Source of the DNA: Ettlia oleoabundans
Lineage: Eukaryota > Chlorophyta > Chlorophyceae > Chlamydomonadales
Reading direction: 5' to 3'
NCBI GenBank assembly: GCA_019693395.1
Contig: JAAMXP010001184.1
Span: forward strand, 1-48,815
Length of the DNA: 48,815 nucleotides
Part shown: piece after piece, positions 1 to 12,019 of the stretch
Layout: each line of letters starts with the position of its first letter
Position numbering within the stretch: the stretch's first letter is position 1
Position numbers and translations under genes: made by a program
Notes under the pieces: model-generated
What the model was told of the DNA's origin: nothing
The model's input: only the letters and a program-made list of their open reading frames with translations
Database searches by the model: none

Positions 1-3000
1 CCCACCCACCCACACCACCACCACTACCACACACACACACACTCAACTCACCTCAAACTGTGACGAGAAGTCCCGGAACTTTTGGTTGCTGATGGTCTTG
101 ATGGGGCTGGTGTAGACGGCGCGCATGCAGTGGCGTGCAGCCAGGGCAAAGGCATACTCTGCCGCCACGGTCTTGCCGGCGGAGGTGTGTGCTGCCACAA
201 AGACAGAACGGCCCTGTTGGAATAGGGCAGAAGGAAGGGACAAGAAGCAGGATGGGTCTAGATTGATTAAACCTCATGGATGTTACTGCCATCAGTTTGT
301 TTAATAGCCCAGCCGGCACATAGCACCCAGATGGCTCGCACACTCACGTTCTCCATGTGTATGATCGCCTCCTTCTGGAACACGTCAAGCTCAAAGGGCC
401 ACGTCTTTGCCAGGCCGCCTTTGGCACCCTCCCACTGCTTGGCCAGGCCAGGGATGTGGCCCCTACGATGGTCAAAGGGAAGAAGCATAACAGGAAGTAC
501 AAGCAGAACACTTAGAGGTCTGGTTCTGCAGACCATGTGCAAGTAAACGTGGAAACGGGACAAAGGAGAGAACGGGTTTGTGTTTGTTGGGGGAAGAGGT
601 TGACGGTCATGGGCACAGAGAGGTGTTTTTATGAGTGCTGAAGATAAGGACGACAGAGGCGAGGAAGACGTCGCAGCAAGGCCCTTCGGAAACTTGTCAG
701 GTTACCCAACCACGGCCTACTTACTTGAGGGCCCATTCATGGTCGCCCCGCTGACGTTTGATGGGCTGTGCTCCCAAAGTCGTAATACCACCAGCCTCTG
801 CCGCGGCGGGCTTGCGCGCCCATTGCGCCGCCGCTGCCTCGGCGCCCAGCACTGCCGCCACTGCATCGCTCTCTGCACAATAATGGAAGGGAATGGGGTG
901 AAGGATGGTGGGTTGCTGGACAAGCGGCAGGAACGCTTGGCAGCCAGCAGCAGCAGCAGCCAACAAGAAGCTTGCAAAGAGGTACGGAACTCTGATGTTA
1001 TTGTTACAAGAGCAGCACCAGCAGCGCCGCCACTACCGCCAGCAGCATGATTGATTGTTCACCAGTGGCAGCAGCAACTAGCATTGCCTGCCACTCTGCA
1101 CTGACCACGACTGGCAGATCCAGAACTCACCCACGCCTCCAGGCAGCTGGTCCCCGCTGGGCAGCGCCGCCAGCGGGTCACCAGCCGGCGCCACCGCTGC
1201 TGTCGTCGCTGCAACAGGCATGCCAGCACCGCCTGCTGCCGTTGCAGGCCGACCGTCTGGTGCGATGCCCTGCTTTTCTGCTGCTGGCTGCTCCCCTCCT
1301 GCTTCTTCCTCCTCGTCTTCTGGAGGAGGCACATCCCAGTCCTCGTCGCCATTTGCTGTGGCTCCCTCCTCCCCTGTACCATCCTCTCCCTCTAGTAACC
1401 ACACGCCACTGTGGCAGCAGCGATGGGGGAGGCAACCAGGCAGGTAGAGCATGACCAGAGCAAGGCAGTCGGCAGACGTGGCAGGCAGCCAAGGCACAGC
1501 CGGCATCAAAAGCGCAGCCGACTAGCAATTAACTGACCGACGCAAGCAAGACAGAGCGCATGCAGGTGCTCAGCAACAAGCCGGGCACTTAGCCAGCTCC
1601 ACCCATCGGCAAGCCAGGAGGCCTACCTGAACAGATCATCAAGCGACACCTTCTGCGGCTGCTGCTGCTGCTGCTGCTGGCTGGCCGTCGCTGCCGCCCG
1701 CTCCTCATCCTCTGCTGCCTGCTGCTCCTCCAGCTGCATCCTAGCCAGCTCATCTGCTGCACCAACCGCAGCCTCAGTCTCAGCTGCCTGGGCTGCCCAG
1801 CCACCAAACAGGCCCCGCGCCATGCCAGGTGGTGCTGCCATCAGCCTTTCAGGGCGGCCGCTGTCCAGGTCAGCGAGCCAGGCGCCGCTGGCTGCTTCCT
1901 CTGCTGCTGCAGCCGTTGCTGGGTTGCCTCCAGAGTCCCAGGCGGCACCGCCTGCAGCCGACCCAGCAGCCAGCCCAACCAGCAACCGATCACACAAGAT
2001 AGACAAGCAACAGTCGCAGCATGTGAAACAAACCCAAGAAGTCAAAGCTTGGCCACTTAAGCAATGCTGCGATGTACGAAGGTTGAGAGAGAGACGATCA
2101 GGCGACAGGATGCTGAGCCAGAAATGCGCTGGGGATCGTGCTGAGCTGACGGGGCACAGGCAGACGCTGGAGTGGGGGCAGTGGGCAGGCTGGCACTAGC
2201 GCCAACCTGGTGTGAAGGGCATGCTGCCGATCCGCCCCCGCACAAACTCCCGTGTGCCCTGCCGTGCCGCCATGGGCCGCCGTGCCAGGGCCAGCCGATC
2301 TGCGGTATCCTGCAGTAAACAGTCGCATACAGAACACAGCGATGGTGTGGCCGGCCCGTGAGCAAGGGAGGTCAAAACCACTACGCGAAAGGCATGCGAC
2401 AGCCATGTAACACGACTTGGGCGACACAGCAGAGCTTGCATCGCATGGACATGCACACGCAAGGTGGACGCAGCTGGCAGCAGTATGAAATCGCCAAGGC
2501 TGCAACTGCGCCACATTTAGCTCACGCACCCCATCTGCGTCAAGCACCACTTCTCGAAAACCGAGTGCTGCTGCTGCCTGCTCTCCTTCCCCCTCATTGT
2601 CGCTGCCAGCCAGGCAGTCTGGCAGCAATGGCTCCACCACTGCTCGTGCTGGGCTGGGATCTGTCCAAAGCGTGGGGCGCACATAGCGCGGCTGCCAGCT
2701 GAGCCCTGTAATTACATTGAGAGATATATGGGGGAGCAGACCTGAGTGACAGGCTGAAAAGATATATGTTTTTGCGGAATAACATTACATGCATAAGGTC
2801 CTTCCAACAAGCTGCATTAGCCTGCAGATCACGCGGGGTGGCGGCTCCACAGCTCCGCCATTCGTCGTGCTCACCGCTTACGGCAACGTCCGCTGCAGCC
2901 GTGTCTTCCAAGCGCAGCGTCAGCATCGAGTCCCGCAGCCATTGCACTGTGTCGTTGCCAGTGTATGTGCCTGGAGGGAGGGTCTGCAGAGCAGAGCGGC

Positions 3001-3157
3001 ACCAAGTTCCCACATAGCAAGCGATCGTACGATACAACCTGTGATTGACCTACAACGAGTGATCACACGATACCTGTTGCAGTTCTGCAATATCGGTATG
3101 ATACAGCTCGTTTCTCTCGTCGGCACTGCCCAAAAGGGCAGCGCCGGTTTCCTCCAT
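1..3157 (-). CDS. SKI2: SKI2-type DExH-box RNA helicase, 5' part (runs off the window)
   Basis: RNA helicase of the cytoplasmic Ski complex, which feeds mRNA 3'-to-5' into the exosome (family knowledge). Nine exons in window: 3074-3157, 2833-2983, 2515-2705, 2207-2309, 1627-1951, 1132 or 1131-1408 (donor at 1131 fits the phase), 725-872, 348-462, 52-213. They encode 519 residues with all phases closing. Seen: N-terminal blocks shared with plant Ski2 ([39 protein letters not shown]), the VSLDDLF block after a seven-Gln run, Q-motif region [11 protein letters not shown], then motif I AHTSAGKT at residues 473-480 and [16 protein letters not shown]. Later helicase motifs and the C-terminus lie outside. 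The start ATG at 3157 gives a first exon ending in LQQ, aligned with plant Ski2, but the protein starts closer to this block than in plants. The donor after residue N at 2515 is weak. Family assignment is very secure. Confidence 0.93.
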
Positions 3158-3562
3158 ACTTATCGGACAAGTGTTGATGATATGGTGGCCTCTGGAAGGG
3201 TTTATACCGCCTAGAACCGGCAAAGACGAGCATAGCAGGCACGCCGTCGTCGACAGGCTGGCACCGGGGGGGCGGTGGTGTGCGCCTTTTGTTACTAGAA
3301 GTGCATGGTGCCGCTAATTGTGTCAAGCTGTTTAACGCCTCATCGCGACAACTGCAGCTTGGAAAGCTCTATGTTATGTTGTGTCTATGCTGGGACACAA
3401 GCAGCGGCACCAACCGCAGCTGGCGCCCACAGTAATGTACTAACAGTATAAGGCTGATACGATGTAATGATTGATTATTGAACGGTTGAAAGCTATACCA
3501 AAAATATTAACAAATGCGCGGTAGGCAACGCAGCTGGACCGCTGTCAAACAATGTGAACATT
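3158..3562. other. Intergenic: SKI2 upstream region / lipoate-ligase 3' flank
   Basis: About 405 bases between the start of SKI2 and the stop of the next minus-strand gene. AT-richer than the flanks. It would hold the SKI2 promoter and the 3' UTR of the lipoate-ligase-like gene. I see no convincing ORF, RNA gene or repeat. Confidence 0.6.
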
Positions 3563-6028
3563 TCAAGTAGGTGTCACTCCAACTGCCAGCTGTGGCGTGC
3601 TGGGTGCCTGGTAGCCCTGCAGCTGCTCTTCTTCCTGCCGCTGCCATTCTGCTTCCAGCAGCTGAGTCATGTCTAGCAACCTGGTGCCGCAAAGCTTGTT
3701 GGCTGCTAGCGCCTCCTCAGCTTCTGCCAAGCTCGCTTCCTGCAGCACCAGCCAGCATGTGTCTGTGTTCGTTTTGGCTGACCACCCAGCAGGTCACCAA
3801 CCAACGCCATACGCAACAATGCACGCATAGCACACCAACAACTCCGTGAGTCAGGTATATGTACAAGCAATGTGATTCAATACTACCAACTGAATGCCAC
3901 CACGCTGTTGCCGCACCTGCACTACAAACCCGGCAGCCTCGATGACCCCACACAGCTGCTCCACTAGAGTGCGCCGGCACGGCAGCAACTGGCGCAAACC
4001 CACCACGAAATCCAAGTGGTTGCGCTCCTGCCCAGAAAATCCCAGGCAGTCATGCTGTTAGCAGTGGAAATCTAGTTCGGTCGCTGATGAATGCAGTACA
4101 GCAAAAGTGACCACAGAGTCAAGATGTCAGACTAGCAGGTAGCGCTGGGTAAGAAGCAGGGCATCAATGTCCTTCCAGCAGGCGGAAGATGTAAAGCATT
4201 CAGAGCAAGCCCTGTCGCACCTGTCGGTACTCTGGCTGCTTGGCTGGCTGCCTGAGAAGAGCCATTCGCTCCTCTTGGAAGTCCCACAGAAAGGATGTGT
4301 GGTGCAGCCACCTGGCATCAACAAACAGCAGGCATGGCAAACTGTCAGACACGAATTCAGTAATGGAAATTTGCAGTTAATGCCTGCACGCGCCAACACA
4401 CACCAAGGCACACCGCTGGGTTGATGCCGCAACACATGTGGCAGCATAGCTCAACATGCACAGGGATGATCAAGGGAAGCAAAGTTGTACCTATCCTTTG
4501 TGATGGCCTGCGCGTTGCCGCCAAACTTTCTGTCGGCAAAGCAGTAGTCTGCAACAGGTGATAGGCAGGCATGACATTGAGACGTTGAGACGGACATAGC
4601 GCCACAGGATTGGGTTAGGGCAGGAAAGGAGGCTGGAGAGCCGGCTCTTACGGTCGATGGCCACTTGCAACGGACACAAACGAAGCTGAGTGGAGCTCGA
4701 AAAGCTAGGCAGCAACAAGCAACAGCACTGGGCTGCAATGTAATCAATGAGTGCATGCAGCGGGTAGGCGGACTGCCGCTCACCATTCTCCCGCAGCCGG
4801 AAAGCGCCATGCTCCCCAAACACACTGCCATACAGTTGCTCCGTGTACTACAGCGACAGGAAACAGAAGCACGTGCACTGACCGACGGCAAGTGGGGCGA
4901 GTAGGTTAAGTGCGAGTTGCAGGTTACAGAAATCATTGCGGAGGGATGTAAGCATTGGCTTGTGTAGACAGGTATGTGGCTAGGGAACGCCTGTCCCTGT
5001 CCCTGTGTTAACCTCTGGGTTTGAGACGAACCCAGCGGCCTGTGAGCTTGAGCAACATACAACCATATACATACAGGCTAGCATACAAGCGGGAGTGTGA
5101 AGCCAAGCAGCCGTCAGCCCACCTTCATGACTGGGCGGGGGTAACCCTCAACACCTGGTAAGCTCTGCTGCTGCATGATCAACGCCGTAAAGATTGTGTC
5201 GGCATCCACCACCACTGCACATGGCATAGACACGGCAGAAAACAAACCTTGCAACAACCAAGAGATGGCCAAACACCGGCGAGAGGATTTTTCAGGACGC
5301 CAGTCTCCCCACCAAGGGTTTCCATCTAGACACAGTGAGAGCCAAAGGTACAAACAGACAGCTGACACAGCAGCAATAACTCTTTCTTGCCTGTGCCACC
5401 CCCTGTGAACCGCTTTATCAACGGCACACGCTGTGCTGCTGCTGCTGGCAAGTGTACCAGCTGGTGTGGTTTGCTGCAGCTAATGGAGGAAGCATATGCT
5501 AACATCTATTATCAGCAGCAGAGGAGCATTGTAATCACGCGATCTCAGCAAGCAAGTGTGACAAGGGGCGCTTGACATTCAATCAGTGAGGAGTCTGGCC
5601 AGACAGGCAGGTAAGGGTCTAAGCTGTGCAGTGCAACCCGGTTAGCCAAGGCGATGCCAGCAGCACCACCCACCCACTGACGCCCAGCACAACTGATGGC
5701 TGCGGCGTGCCATCGTTGATGACGAACCAATTGTGCGACGTCGATCTGCATACAGCTGAATGCGGCAAGAAGCGGCAATGAACATGCAATGCATCGTGCC
5801 AGCGACTCAGCTTCATAGTTGGTCATCAGTTTGGGAGCCAGCCAACGGTAAAGTTGTGCATGGGCTGCCAGTAGAGTCGCGCCACAATGCTGCATTAAAG
5901 TGCTGTATTTGCCTGAGGAGCGCTTCTTCGATCTGTAGCTGCCGAAGTATGGGAAAGCCACTGAGCCGCAACAGCCGCACCACAGTGCCCGGCGGTGGAA
6001 GGAACAGCGCCGCAGCTGCCAACGACAT
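3563..6028 (-). CDS. Lipoate-protein ligase A-like protein (plant biotin/lipoate A/B ligase family)
   Basis: Predicted to transfer lipoyl or octanoyl groups to lysines of 2-oxoacid dehydrogenase subunits or GCV-H (family role; not tested for this plant/algal branch). Nine exons: 5913-6028, 5674-5745, 5391-5473, 5123-5214, 4784-4847, 4491-4548, 4221-4311, 3917-4027, 3563-3739. They close in frame as 287 aa. Seen: LLRLSGFPILRQLQIEEALL at the N-terminus, NWFVINDGTPQ, the nucleotide/lipoate-binding RFTGGGT (residues 84-90), YPRPVMK, FRLREND, and KFGGNAQAITK (150-160) whose terminal Lys is the usual binding lysine, then LHHTSFLWDF and NHLDFV. The start is the ATG at 6028, the first in-frame ATG before the conserved block. 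Introns 1 and 3 have GC donors (CTCAG/GCAAAT and ACAG/GCAAGA). No clear transit peptide is seen, so the compartment is uncertain. Confidence 0.9.
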
Positions 6029-6869
6029 GGCACCAACCAGCTGCCGCCTGCTGCCGCCCAGACAATATTGTGATCGCTGATCTATTCCAGAGGTAGCGAG
6101 AAACAAAACCTGCGGAGCCCTTCCAATTTAGCGATGCACCAATCCGTTGTGTGGCTGGCTGGAAGCCGGCGCAGGCGGTGAATTGAGGTGAAGCGATGAT
6201 TGATGTGTTGCATACGGCTCATGCAACATCGAACTTGCGAGACATGCCATGACATGCCCAGCAGCATGATGTCAACACTACCCACCACCGCTGCCTTGGC
6301 CAACCGAGGCCATCTCTTTATTTTAACTCTTCTGCCGTGTTATACATGTTGCACTTCGAATTCGTTAGGTGTTATCGCTGCAGGGAAACAAAACGTGTAT
6401 GCATTGGCTAGTCTCCTACAAAGTTTCCACCAGGGATGGCGGTGAAGCTCCCGAGCCTGCATGATGCAGTCAGCGTCGTAGGGTCTATTACGTTGACAGG
6501 CAAGCTTGGCCGCTGCTGGTGGTTCTAGATGCAAGGGGACGATTTTAGATCTCAGTAGGCGGGGCTTGCAGAGGTAAAGATGACCCCTGCATGTTCTGCG
6601 GTTGGTCAGTATGGCTGATGGTGCTCTATTTAATCAAAGAGCCGGTGAGATAACTACTCATATTGCTGCTGTGCTGGTGCTCAATGATCAGCTTCTAAAT
6701 ATGGTCTGCATGTGCTTTGATAGGCCGGTCATCCGCTGCGAAACTTCTTGGCACACTATGTCCTGGCTAAACCTGCATTCCTGCTTTTGGAATGCATGCT
6801 CAGTGGACTGGCAAATCCATCAGCGATTATGATGCCTTGCAATGGTTAGAATCTTGCCAACCCAAAAAT
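6029..6869. other. Divergent intergenic region
   Basis: About 840 bases between the divergent lipoate-ligase-like gene (minus) and the small acidic protein gene (plus). It probably carries both promoters and 5' UTRs. ORFs of 60-80 codons occur but none resembles a known protein or joins to a neighbour by good splice sites. Confidence 0.5.
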
Positions 6870-7824
6870 ATGGATTTGCTTGCCGGCTTCAGTGTTGCCT
6901 GCCTCGTTCTTTGCGCTGCGCTTTGCGCTACTGTCCACATCCCGCCCGCCACGCTGGCGCCGGAAAGATTGCTGGCCCTTAAATGGCTGCCGCTTGTGAC
7001 TATGCCGCTTCCTACGTACGTCATGTCCTCGTTTTTCGTGGTTCCCTCCTTTGCGCCACCCACGCTTGAGCAGCTTACCAAGGAACCTGACGAGGTGGCA
7101 ATCATCGTTGCCCAGGAGGCCAAAATCACTCAAGAGGTAGGGTGGGTCGAGGGAGCGTTGGCGCCAACCAACAGACGACTATGAACATGTTCTGATCGCT
7201 TCGCCTTGCTGCCGTCCTCTTGCAGCTGGCAGAAGTGCGCGAATACAATCGAAACGAGGAACCCCTGGGTGTGATTGCAACCCAAGACGACCTAGAGTCG
7301 GAGCAGGAGGAGGGGCTGACCTCTGACGAAGGCGGGTGCCGCCGCTGTTGCTGCTTTCAAGATAATTTCTCCGACCTTGCACCCGTCTTTCCGCATCCCT
7401 GGGCCCTTTCAATAGCTGATTATTACCACTGCTCGTATGCGTTTAATCATTGTGCTCATGTTTTACCATTGGCGAATGGTCCCATAATTGCACGTAGCTC
7501 CGTGTCGGCACTTTCACCCTAGTGTCAAGGTGAGTGATGCCTGCCTCTGTCCTGCAGACTTGACTGAAGCGGAGGACGAGGAGGAGGAGGAGGAGGAGGA
7601 AGAGGAAGAAGGGGATACCGACATTGATGAAGGCGATGGTGAGTGGAGTTTTCAGAAACATTGCCCGAGGCACGGCAGGTTGTTTTTTGCGCCTGTCCAA
7701 GTGATGCAGGGCTGGTTGGCACTACCGCTAAGGACAACAGCGATGACAGTTGCTGTTGATAGTTGCTCAGCGCTGATATGAGGGAGATGTATATTCGCTG
7801 CCTGCAGGTGGCGCGCCCATGTGA
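6870..7824 (+). CDS. Small membrane protein with acidic C-terminal tail, unrecognised
   Basis: I do not recognise this protein. The model has four exons: 6870-7136, 7226-7331, 7558-7638, 7808-7824, closing in frame as 156 aa. Residues about 4-23 and 36-60 are hydrophobic (for example LAGFSVACLVLCAALC), suggesting two membrane spans or a signal anchor plus one span. Then comes a helical charged stretch (QELAEVREYNRNEEP) and a highly acidic tail with a run of about 13 Glu/Asp ending DIDEGDGGAPM. Intron 2 would use a GC donor (GAAG/GCGGGT); a GT alternative nearby in phase 1 would add about six residues. The ATG at 6870 was chosen because the hydrophobic segment follows at once; an in-frame ATG at 6792 is possible. 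A TGTAA signal lies 94 bases after the stop and only 22 bases before the next gene's ATG. Confidence 0.55.
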
Positions 7825-7917
7825 GTCACGCAGCCGGCACCAGTGACAGGGTGCTTGCCAGCGGCGCCAAGCAACTGCCCTTGCATCAGCACAGCTTTGG
7901 TTTGCACACCTCAGTGC

Positions 7918-7922
7918 TGTAA
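7918..7922 (+). terminator. TGTAA polyadenylation signal candidate
   Basis: TGTAA, the usual chlorophyte polyadenylation element, 94 bases after the stop of the small acidic gene and 22 bases upstream of the SNM1 start codon. If used, the cleavage site would fall almost at the next ATG. Confidence 0.4.
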
Positions 7923-7943
7923 TCGCTGCAGCGCTGGGCCCAT

Positions 7944-10900
7944 ATGGCGACCCAGGTAGAGAGCATTAAATGGGTGCCTGGCACGCCATTTATAGTCGAC
8001 GGGTTCCGGTTCCAGAACCCCAGCTGCCGCGCCTACTTCCTCACGCATGCGCACTCAGACCACACAACAGGCCTGACGCAGGGCTTCAGCGCAGGTGGGT
8101 TGACCGTTTTGATCGATTGATGTGCATGTAACTGCTATTTGCCGGGCTGCAGCTGCTGGATAAGGTGGGAGGCTAGGTGTGGAAGCTTAGCATTGCTGTT
8201 GCTGGCTTTCCTCCCTCATACGCGACCGAACTGCCGAGCATAGCCTGCCCATCCAACACCCGCAGGCCCTATTTACTGCTCGCCAGTCACTGCACGCCTG
8301 CTGCGTCACGACATGGGCATCCGACAAGATGTGATACGAATCCTGCCCCTGGATCAGCCCATTGTCATATGCGGGGTGAGCGCGTGTGCCTGGCTGTGCA
8401 AATCCGGGCTAGCGGCGGTGTGGCAGCTCATATGCCGGTTGGGGCCTTGCTGCCATTGCTGTCTTGCAACTCTCGGCGTATCAGCCAGCTGGTGATATAT
8501 ATTCAGCCTCGCCCTGCATTGACTGTTGCATCCTACAACTTTCTAACAGCCATCTGGCTGTCGAAAGGCACTGGTGCCTTGTTTAGGCTAATATAATCTT
8601 TATCGTGCTGCCTGGTGATGCAGGTGGAAGTGGTAGCGTTGGATGCCAACCACTGCCCCGGCGCCGCCATGCTCCTGTTCAAAGTGCCTCCCGGACCAGG
8701 CAGCAAGAGACAGGTGCACCATGGCCGTAGGTGGCAGTGCATCCTGTTGAATGATTCTCTGCAGTTTGGTCTCTCTGTTGGAGCAATTGCAGTATGTCAT
8801 ATCAACCAGCTGAAGAGAAATAAAACGGGCCTGTGGATGTGCGGCATCTTAGTCCTGTGTTTCACATTTACCAGCCGTCCATCTAGCAACCCTAGTTATG
8901 CCCGCATCGTACTGCTAATTCCCCGCAGGCCCCCACCACCATCCTGCACACTGGTGACATGCGTTGGCAGGCTGGCATGGAGGCGCACCCCGCGCTCCTG
9001 GGTCAGCAGGTGGACATACTCATGCTGGACACAACATACTGCATGCCCAAGTGGACCTTTCCCCCTCAGGCAGAGGCGGTGCAGCTGATGGTGCAGCTCT
9101 TGCAGCGGGAAGCCGCGACGGGCCCGGCCGGTGAGGCTCTGCCGCTGTTACTGCCGAGCAGTATTGTGGAAAGCTGCCTCAGCGGAGTTTGTGTTTACGT
9201 GCATGTGTGTTTTTGTGTGGAGCTCTGCGGTGGGGCATTTACTGCTCAATCCTATGTGGGTCTGTTACTCTACAACCAGAATAGAGTTCTGGCAAGTGCA
9301 GCTGGGGTCAGAGATCATCAGGTTACCTGTTGGTTGTACCCTTGTCAGCTGCACTCTGCTGCCCGCTGCGCCCTCATCTGTGCAGTTTTGCTTTCGTCTT
9401 TTGCAGGAGCTGTGTTGTTTGCCTTGGGCAGCTATCACATTGGCAAGGAGCGTGCTTACCTGGGGGCCGCCCACGCACTAGGATGGCGGGTGCACTGCAC
9501 CCCTGCAAAGCGCAAGGTGCGTTGTGTTTTGGCCAAGTATGTCGAGCGAAGCATGCACGCTATGCCAGCTCGTGCATCAGCCAACCGCCGCCGACTCTGG
9601 AGGGTACACCCTACAACCCAGCAATTGCTCAAAGACGCGTGAAACTTTCATTTCATTTTGGACTTAAATTTGCTCAAGTTCAATGAGCAAACTTTCATTT
9701 CACTGCTCACTGTCCGCTACCTCCTGCCTTGCCGCCTTCCCTGCCGCTCGTGGCAGCTGCTGCGCCTGCTGGGTTTGCCGTCGGAGTGGCTGGTGCTGCT
9801 GACGGACGTCCCTGAGGAGGCGCAGGTGTGCTGCCTGCTTATTGTGGCTTGCCGGTTTGCTGGAATAACACTGGCAGGGAGGCATTCAGAACCTCCTGGC
9901 AGGCACAGCCATTGTGCCCGCTGGGCTGGGAAAACAGCTGCCACCAGAGCTCTGATCCACCAACACTGCCATCAATCTCTCCACTGAAACTGAACCCTTC
10001 TTCCCGTCCTATTACCTTGGCGTCACTTCAATGCAGATCCACGTGTTGGGCATGGGCGAGCAGCTGCACCCTCAGGCATTAGCGGACCGCATAGCAGGCA
10101 CTCACTGGCAGCGGGTTGTGGCCATCAGGCCCACAGGTGCGCCACGCAGGCACCTCACCCGACCTGACCTACCTGCCTGCCTGCCTGCCCTGCCTGCCTG
10201 CCTGGCGCGCATTGACCTGCAGCAGGCATCACATGCATGCGACGTCCCCATTTTGGACAGACCACCTTATGTATTGGTAGTGTGCTCTCCCCCTCTCAGT
10301 CGTTAGCTCTTTCTTTCTTGATTCTGTCAGGCGCATGCCAACTCTGCTGCCCTAGTGATGTTGCTGCCCACAATACTAGGTACTCAGCTGCTTCCATTGC
10401 GTGATATCCTCCTGATCATCATCTGTGTGCACAGGATGGTCCTGGAGGCCCAAGGGTCGGCTGGATGTGCGCACAGAGGGGTGTGTCACGCTGGTGGGTA
10501 TACCCTACTCAGAGCACAGCAGCTACACAGAACTCAGGTGAGTGCTCGGGTGGGGGGCAGGTGGGGTTGAGGCTTGCCTCAGCCATGGATCCAATGCGGC
10601 ATGCATGCCTTTACCGTCATCATGCACATCCGCTTGATGTTTTGGATTGGGTAAGAAAGGACTGCCTGCAAGCCCTGGTCCCCAAGTTACGAATTTCGCT
10701 TTATCACCTGAAAGGCTGTCTCTTTGCACTTTCCTCGATGCAGGGACTGTGTACGTGCGCTGCGTCCTCGCAAGCTCATCCCCACAGTCAACTCTGGGGA
10801 TTCAGCCAAGAGCCGTGCCATTGTGGATCGGTTTGCCGATCTGATGGACTTGTCAGCCGACCGGTCCCGCCTGGACTGCTATTTTCTGAAGCAGCCGGCG

Positions 10901-11617
10901 TGTCAGACGGCCGAAGATAGGGGCCCAGCATTTGAGGAGGATGCGGAGGTAGAAGGGGACCACGGAGCAACGGAGGTTGATGGCAACAGCGGCTTCAGTG
11001 CTGCCAGCGATGCACCTGATGCAGCAAGCAACAGCTGGCAGCTGCCGCAGCGGGTGCAGGACTGTGACATTAGTCCAGCCATGGGAACCCTTCCAAGCAT
11101 TGGAACCCGGTGCAACAGTGACGGTAGCAGCAGTAGCAGTGGAGGGTTTGCTTTAAAAGCAGGCACACCAGTTGCTGATGCGGCGGGGCATTTGATTGGT
11201 GCCGGAGCTACCCGCAGTGCTGCAGCAGGTTGTGCTGTGCCGGGCTTCCCTGCTGGCATCATTGCTTGCGCTAATGGCGGCAGCGGGACGTTGCATGTGC
11301 CTGTGCGGGGCATGCTGCAGGCAGCTGGTTCCTTGCCCACAGCAGTAGCAGCAGCAGCAGTCAGCGAGTTAACAGCATGGCAGGCAGCAGCATCAGGAGC
11401 ACCAGACTGTGAGCTGGTGGACTTGGCTGCCATTGATGTGGTTGAGCAGCAACGCATCCTGACCGCCATACAGGCCAGCAAGAGCAGCGGCAGTGGCAGC
11501 GGCAATGGCATCGGTCGGAAGCGTCCTGCTGGCAGCGGTGCTGGGATGAAGCAGGGCACACTCAAGCGCTTCCTGTCACCCTCTCAACCCTCGCATGGCG
11601 ATGTACCAGCACCATGA
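7944..11617 (+). CDS. SNM1: SNM1/DCLRE1-family DNA cross-link repair nuclease
   Basis: Metallo-beta-lactamase/beta-CASP 5' exonuclease of the SNM1 (PSO2) family, used in interstrand cross-link repair (family knowledge). Nine exons: 7944-8094, 8266-8375, 8624-8713, 8929-9130, 9407-9516, 9757-9825, 10037-10136, 10435-10537, 10744-11617, giving 602 aa with all phases closing. Seen: motif 1 Asp19 (VDGF), motif 2 THAHSDH with HxHxDH at 35-40, motif 3 His97 (DANHCPGAAM), motif 4 Asp127 (HTGDMRW), beta-CASP motif A Asp151 (LMLDTTY), motif B region ALGSYHIGKERAY, and PYSEHSSYTEL plus PTVNSGDSAKSR of the DRMBL end. No UBZ zinc finger precedes the nuclease core. After the core is a roughly 220-residue Ser/Ala/Gly-rich tail with acidic patches that ends near KQGTLKRFLSP, a PIP-box-like motif. 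SNM1A versus SNM1B orthology is not settled from sequence alone. Confidence 0.93.
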
Positions 11618-12019
11618 ATCCGACGCTATACCTGTGCCATGCAGTATAAATCATACAAACTTGTACCCATTTTTCCGTGCCCTTCATACTTCCTTCTTTC
11701 CTTTGTCATTTCTGCTCCTACTTCCTGTTTTCCATTCTCAGTGCTTTGCTGATGTCTCTGCTCAACAGGCTGTGCAGCTAGTCACACTCGGTTGTCGCTT
11801 ATCCTTGCTGTAACCCTCAAGCCATGTATTCCCAGCAGCAAGAGCGGTGTCAGGCCTAGCTGCCTCTGTTTGACGTCAGACCCGCTTGCGCCGCCTTTTG
11901 AAGCTCTGCTGCCGCCGCTGCCAGCTCTGCTGCGCTGCCAGACATGGCTGCATCCGCCTGCGCCACCCTATCCCTGCAGCAGCGCAGCATGCACAACAAT
12001 GGCAACAATCATTTTAAGG
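11618..12019. other. Convergent intergenic region with TGTAA signal
   Basis: About 400 bases between the converging SNM1 and MED7 genes. A plus-strand TGTAA at 11809-11813, 192 bases after the SNM1 stop, is a good candidate polyadenylation signal. Pyrimidine-rich 3' UTR-like sequence precedes it. No gene seen. Confidence 0.55.
11809..11813 (+). terminator. TGTAA polyadenylation signal candidate (SNM1)
   Basis: TGTAA 192 bases after the SNM1 stop codon, in pyrimidine-rich 3' UTR-like sequence. Confidence 0.5.

Noticed and set aside
10903..11565. Minus-strand ORF of 220 codons opposite the SNM1 tail
   Set aside because: Shadow of the low-complexity SNM1 C-terminal region; no similarity of its own.
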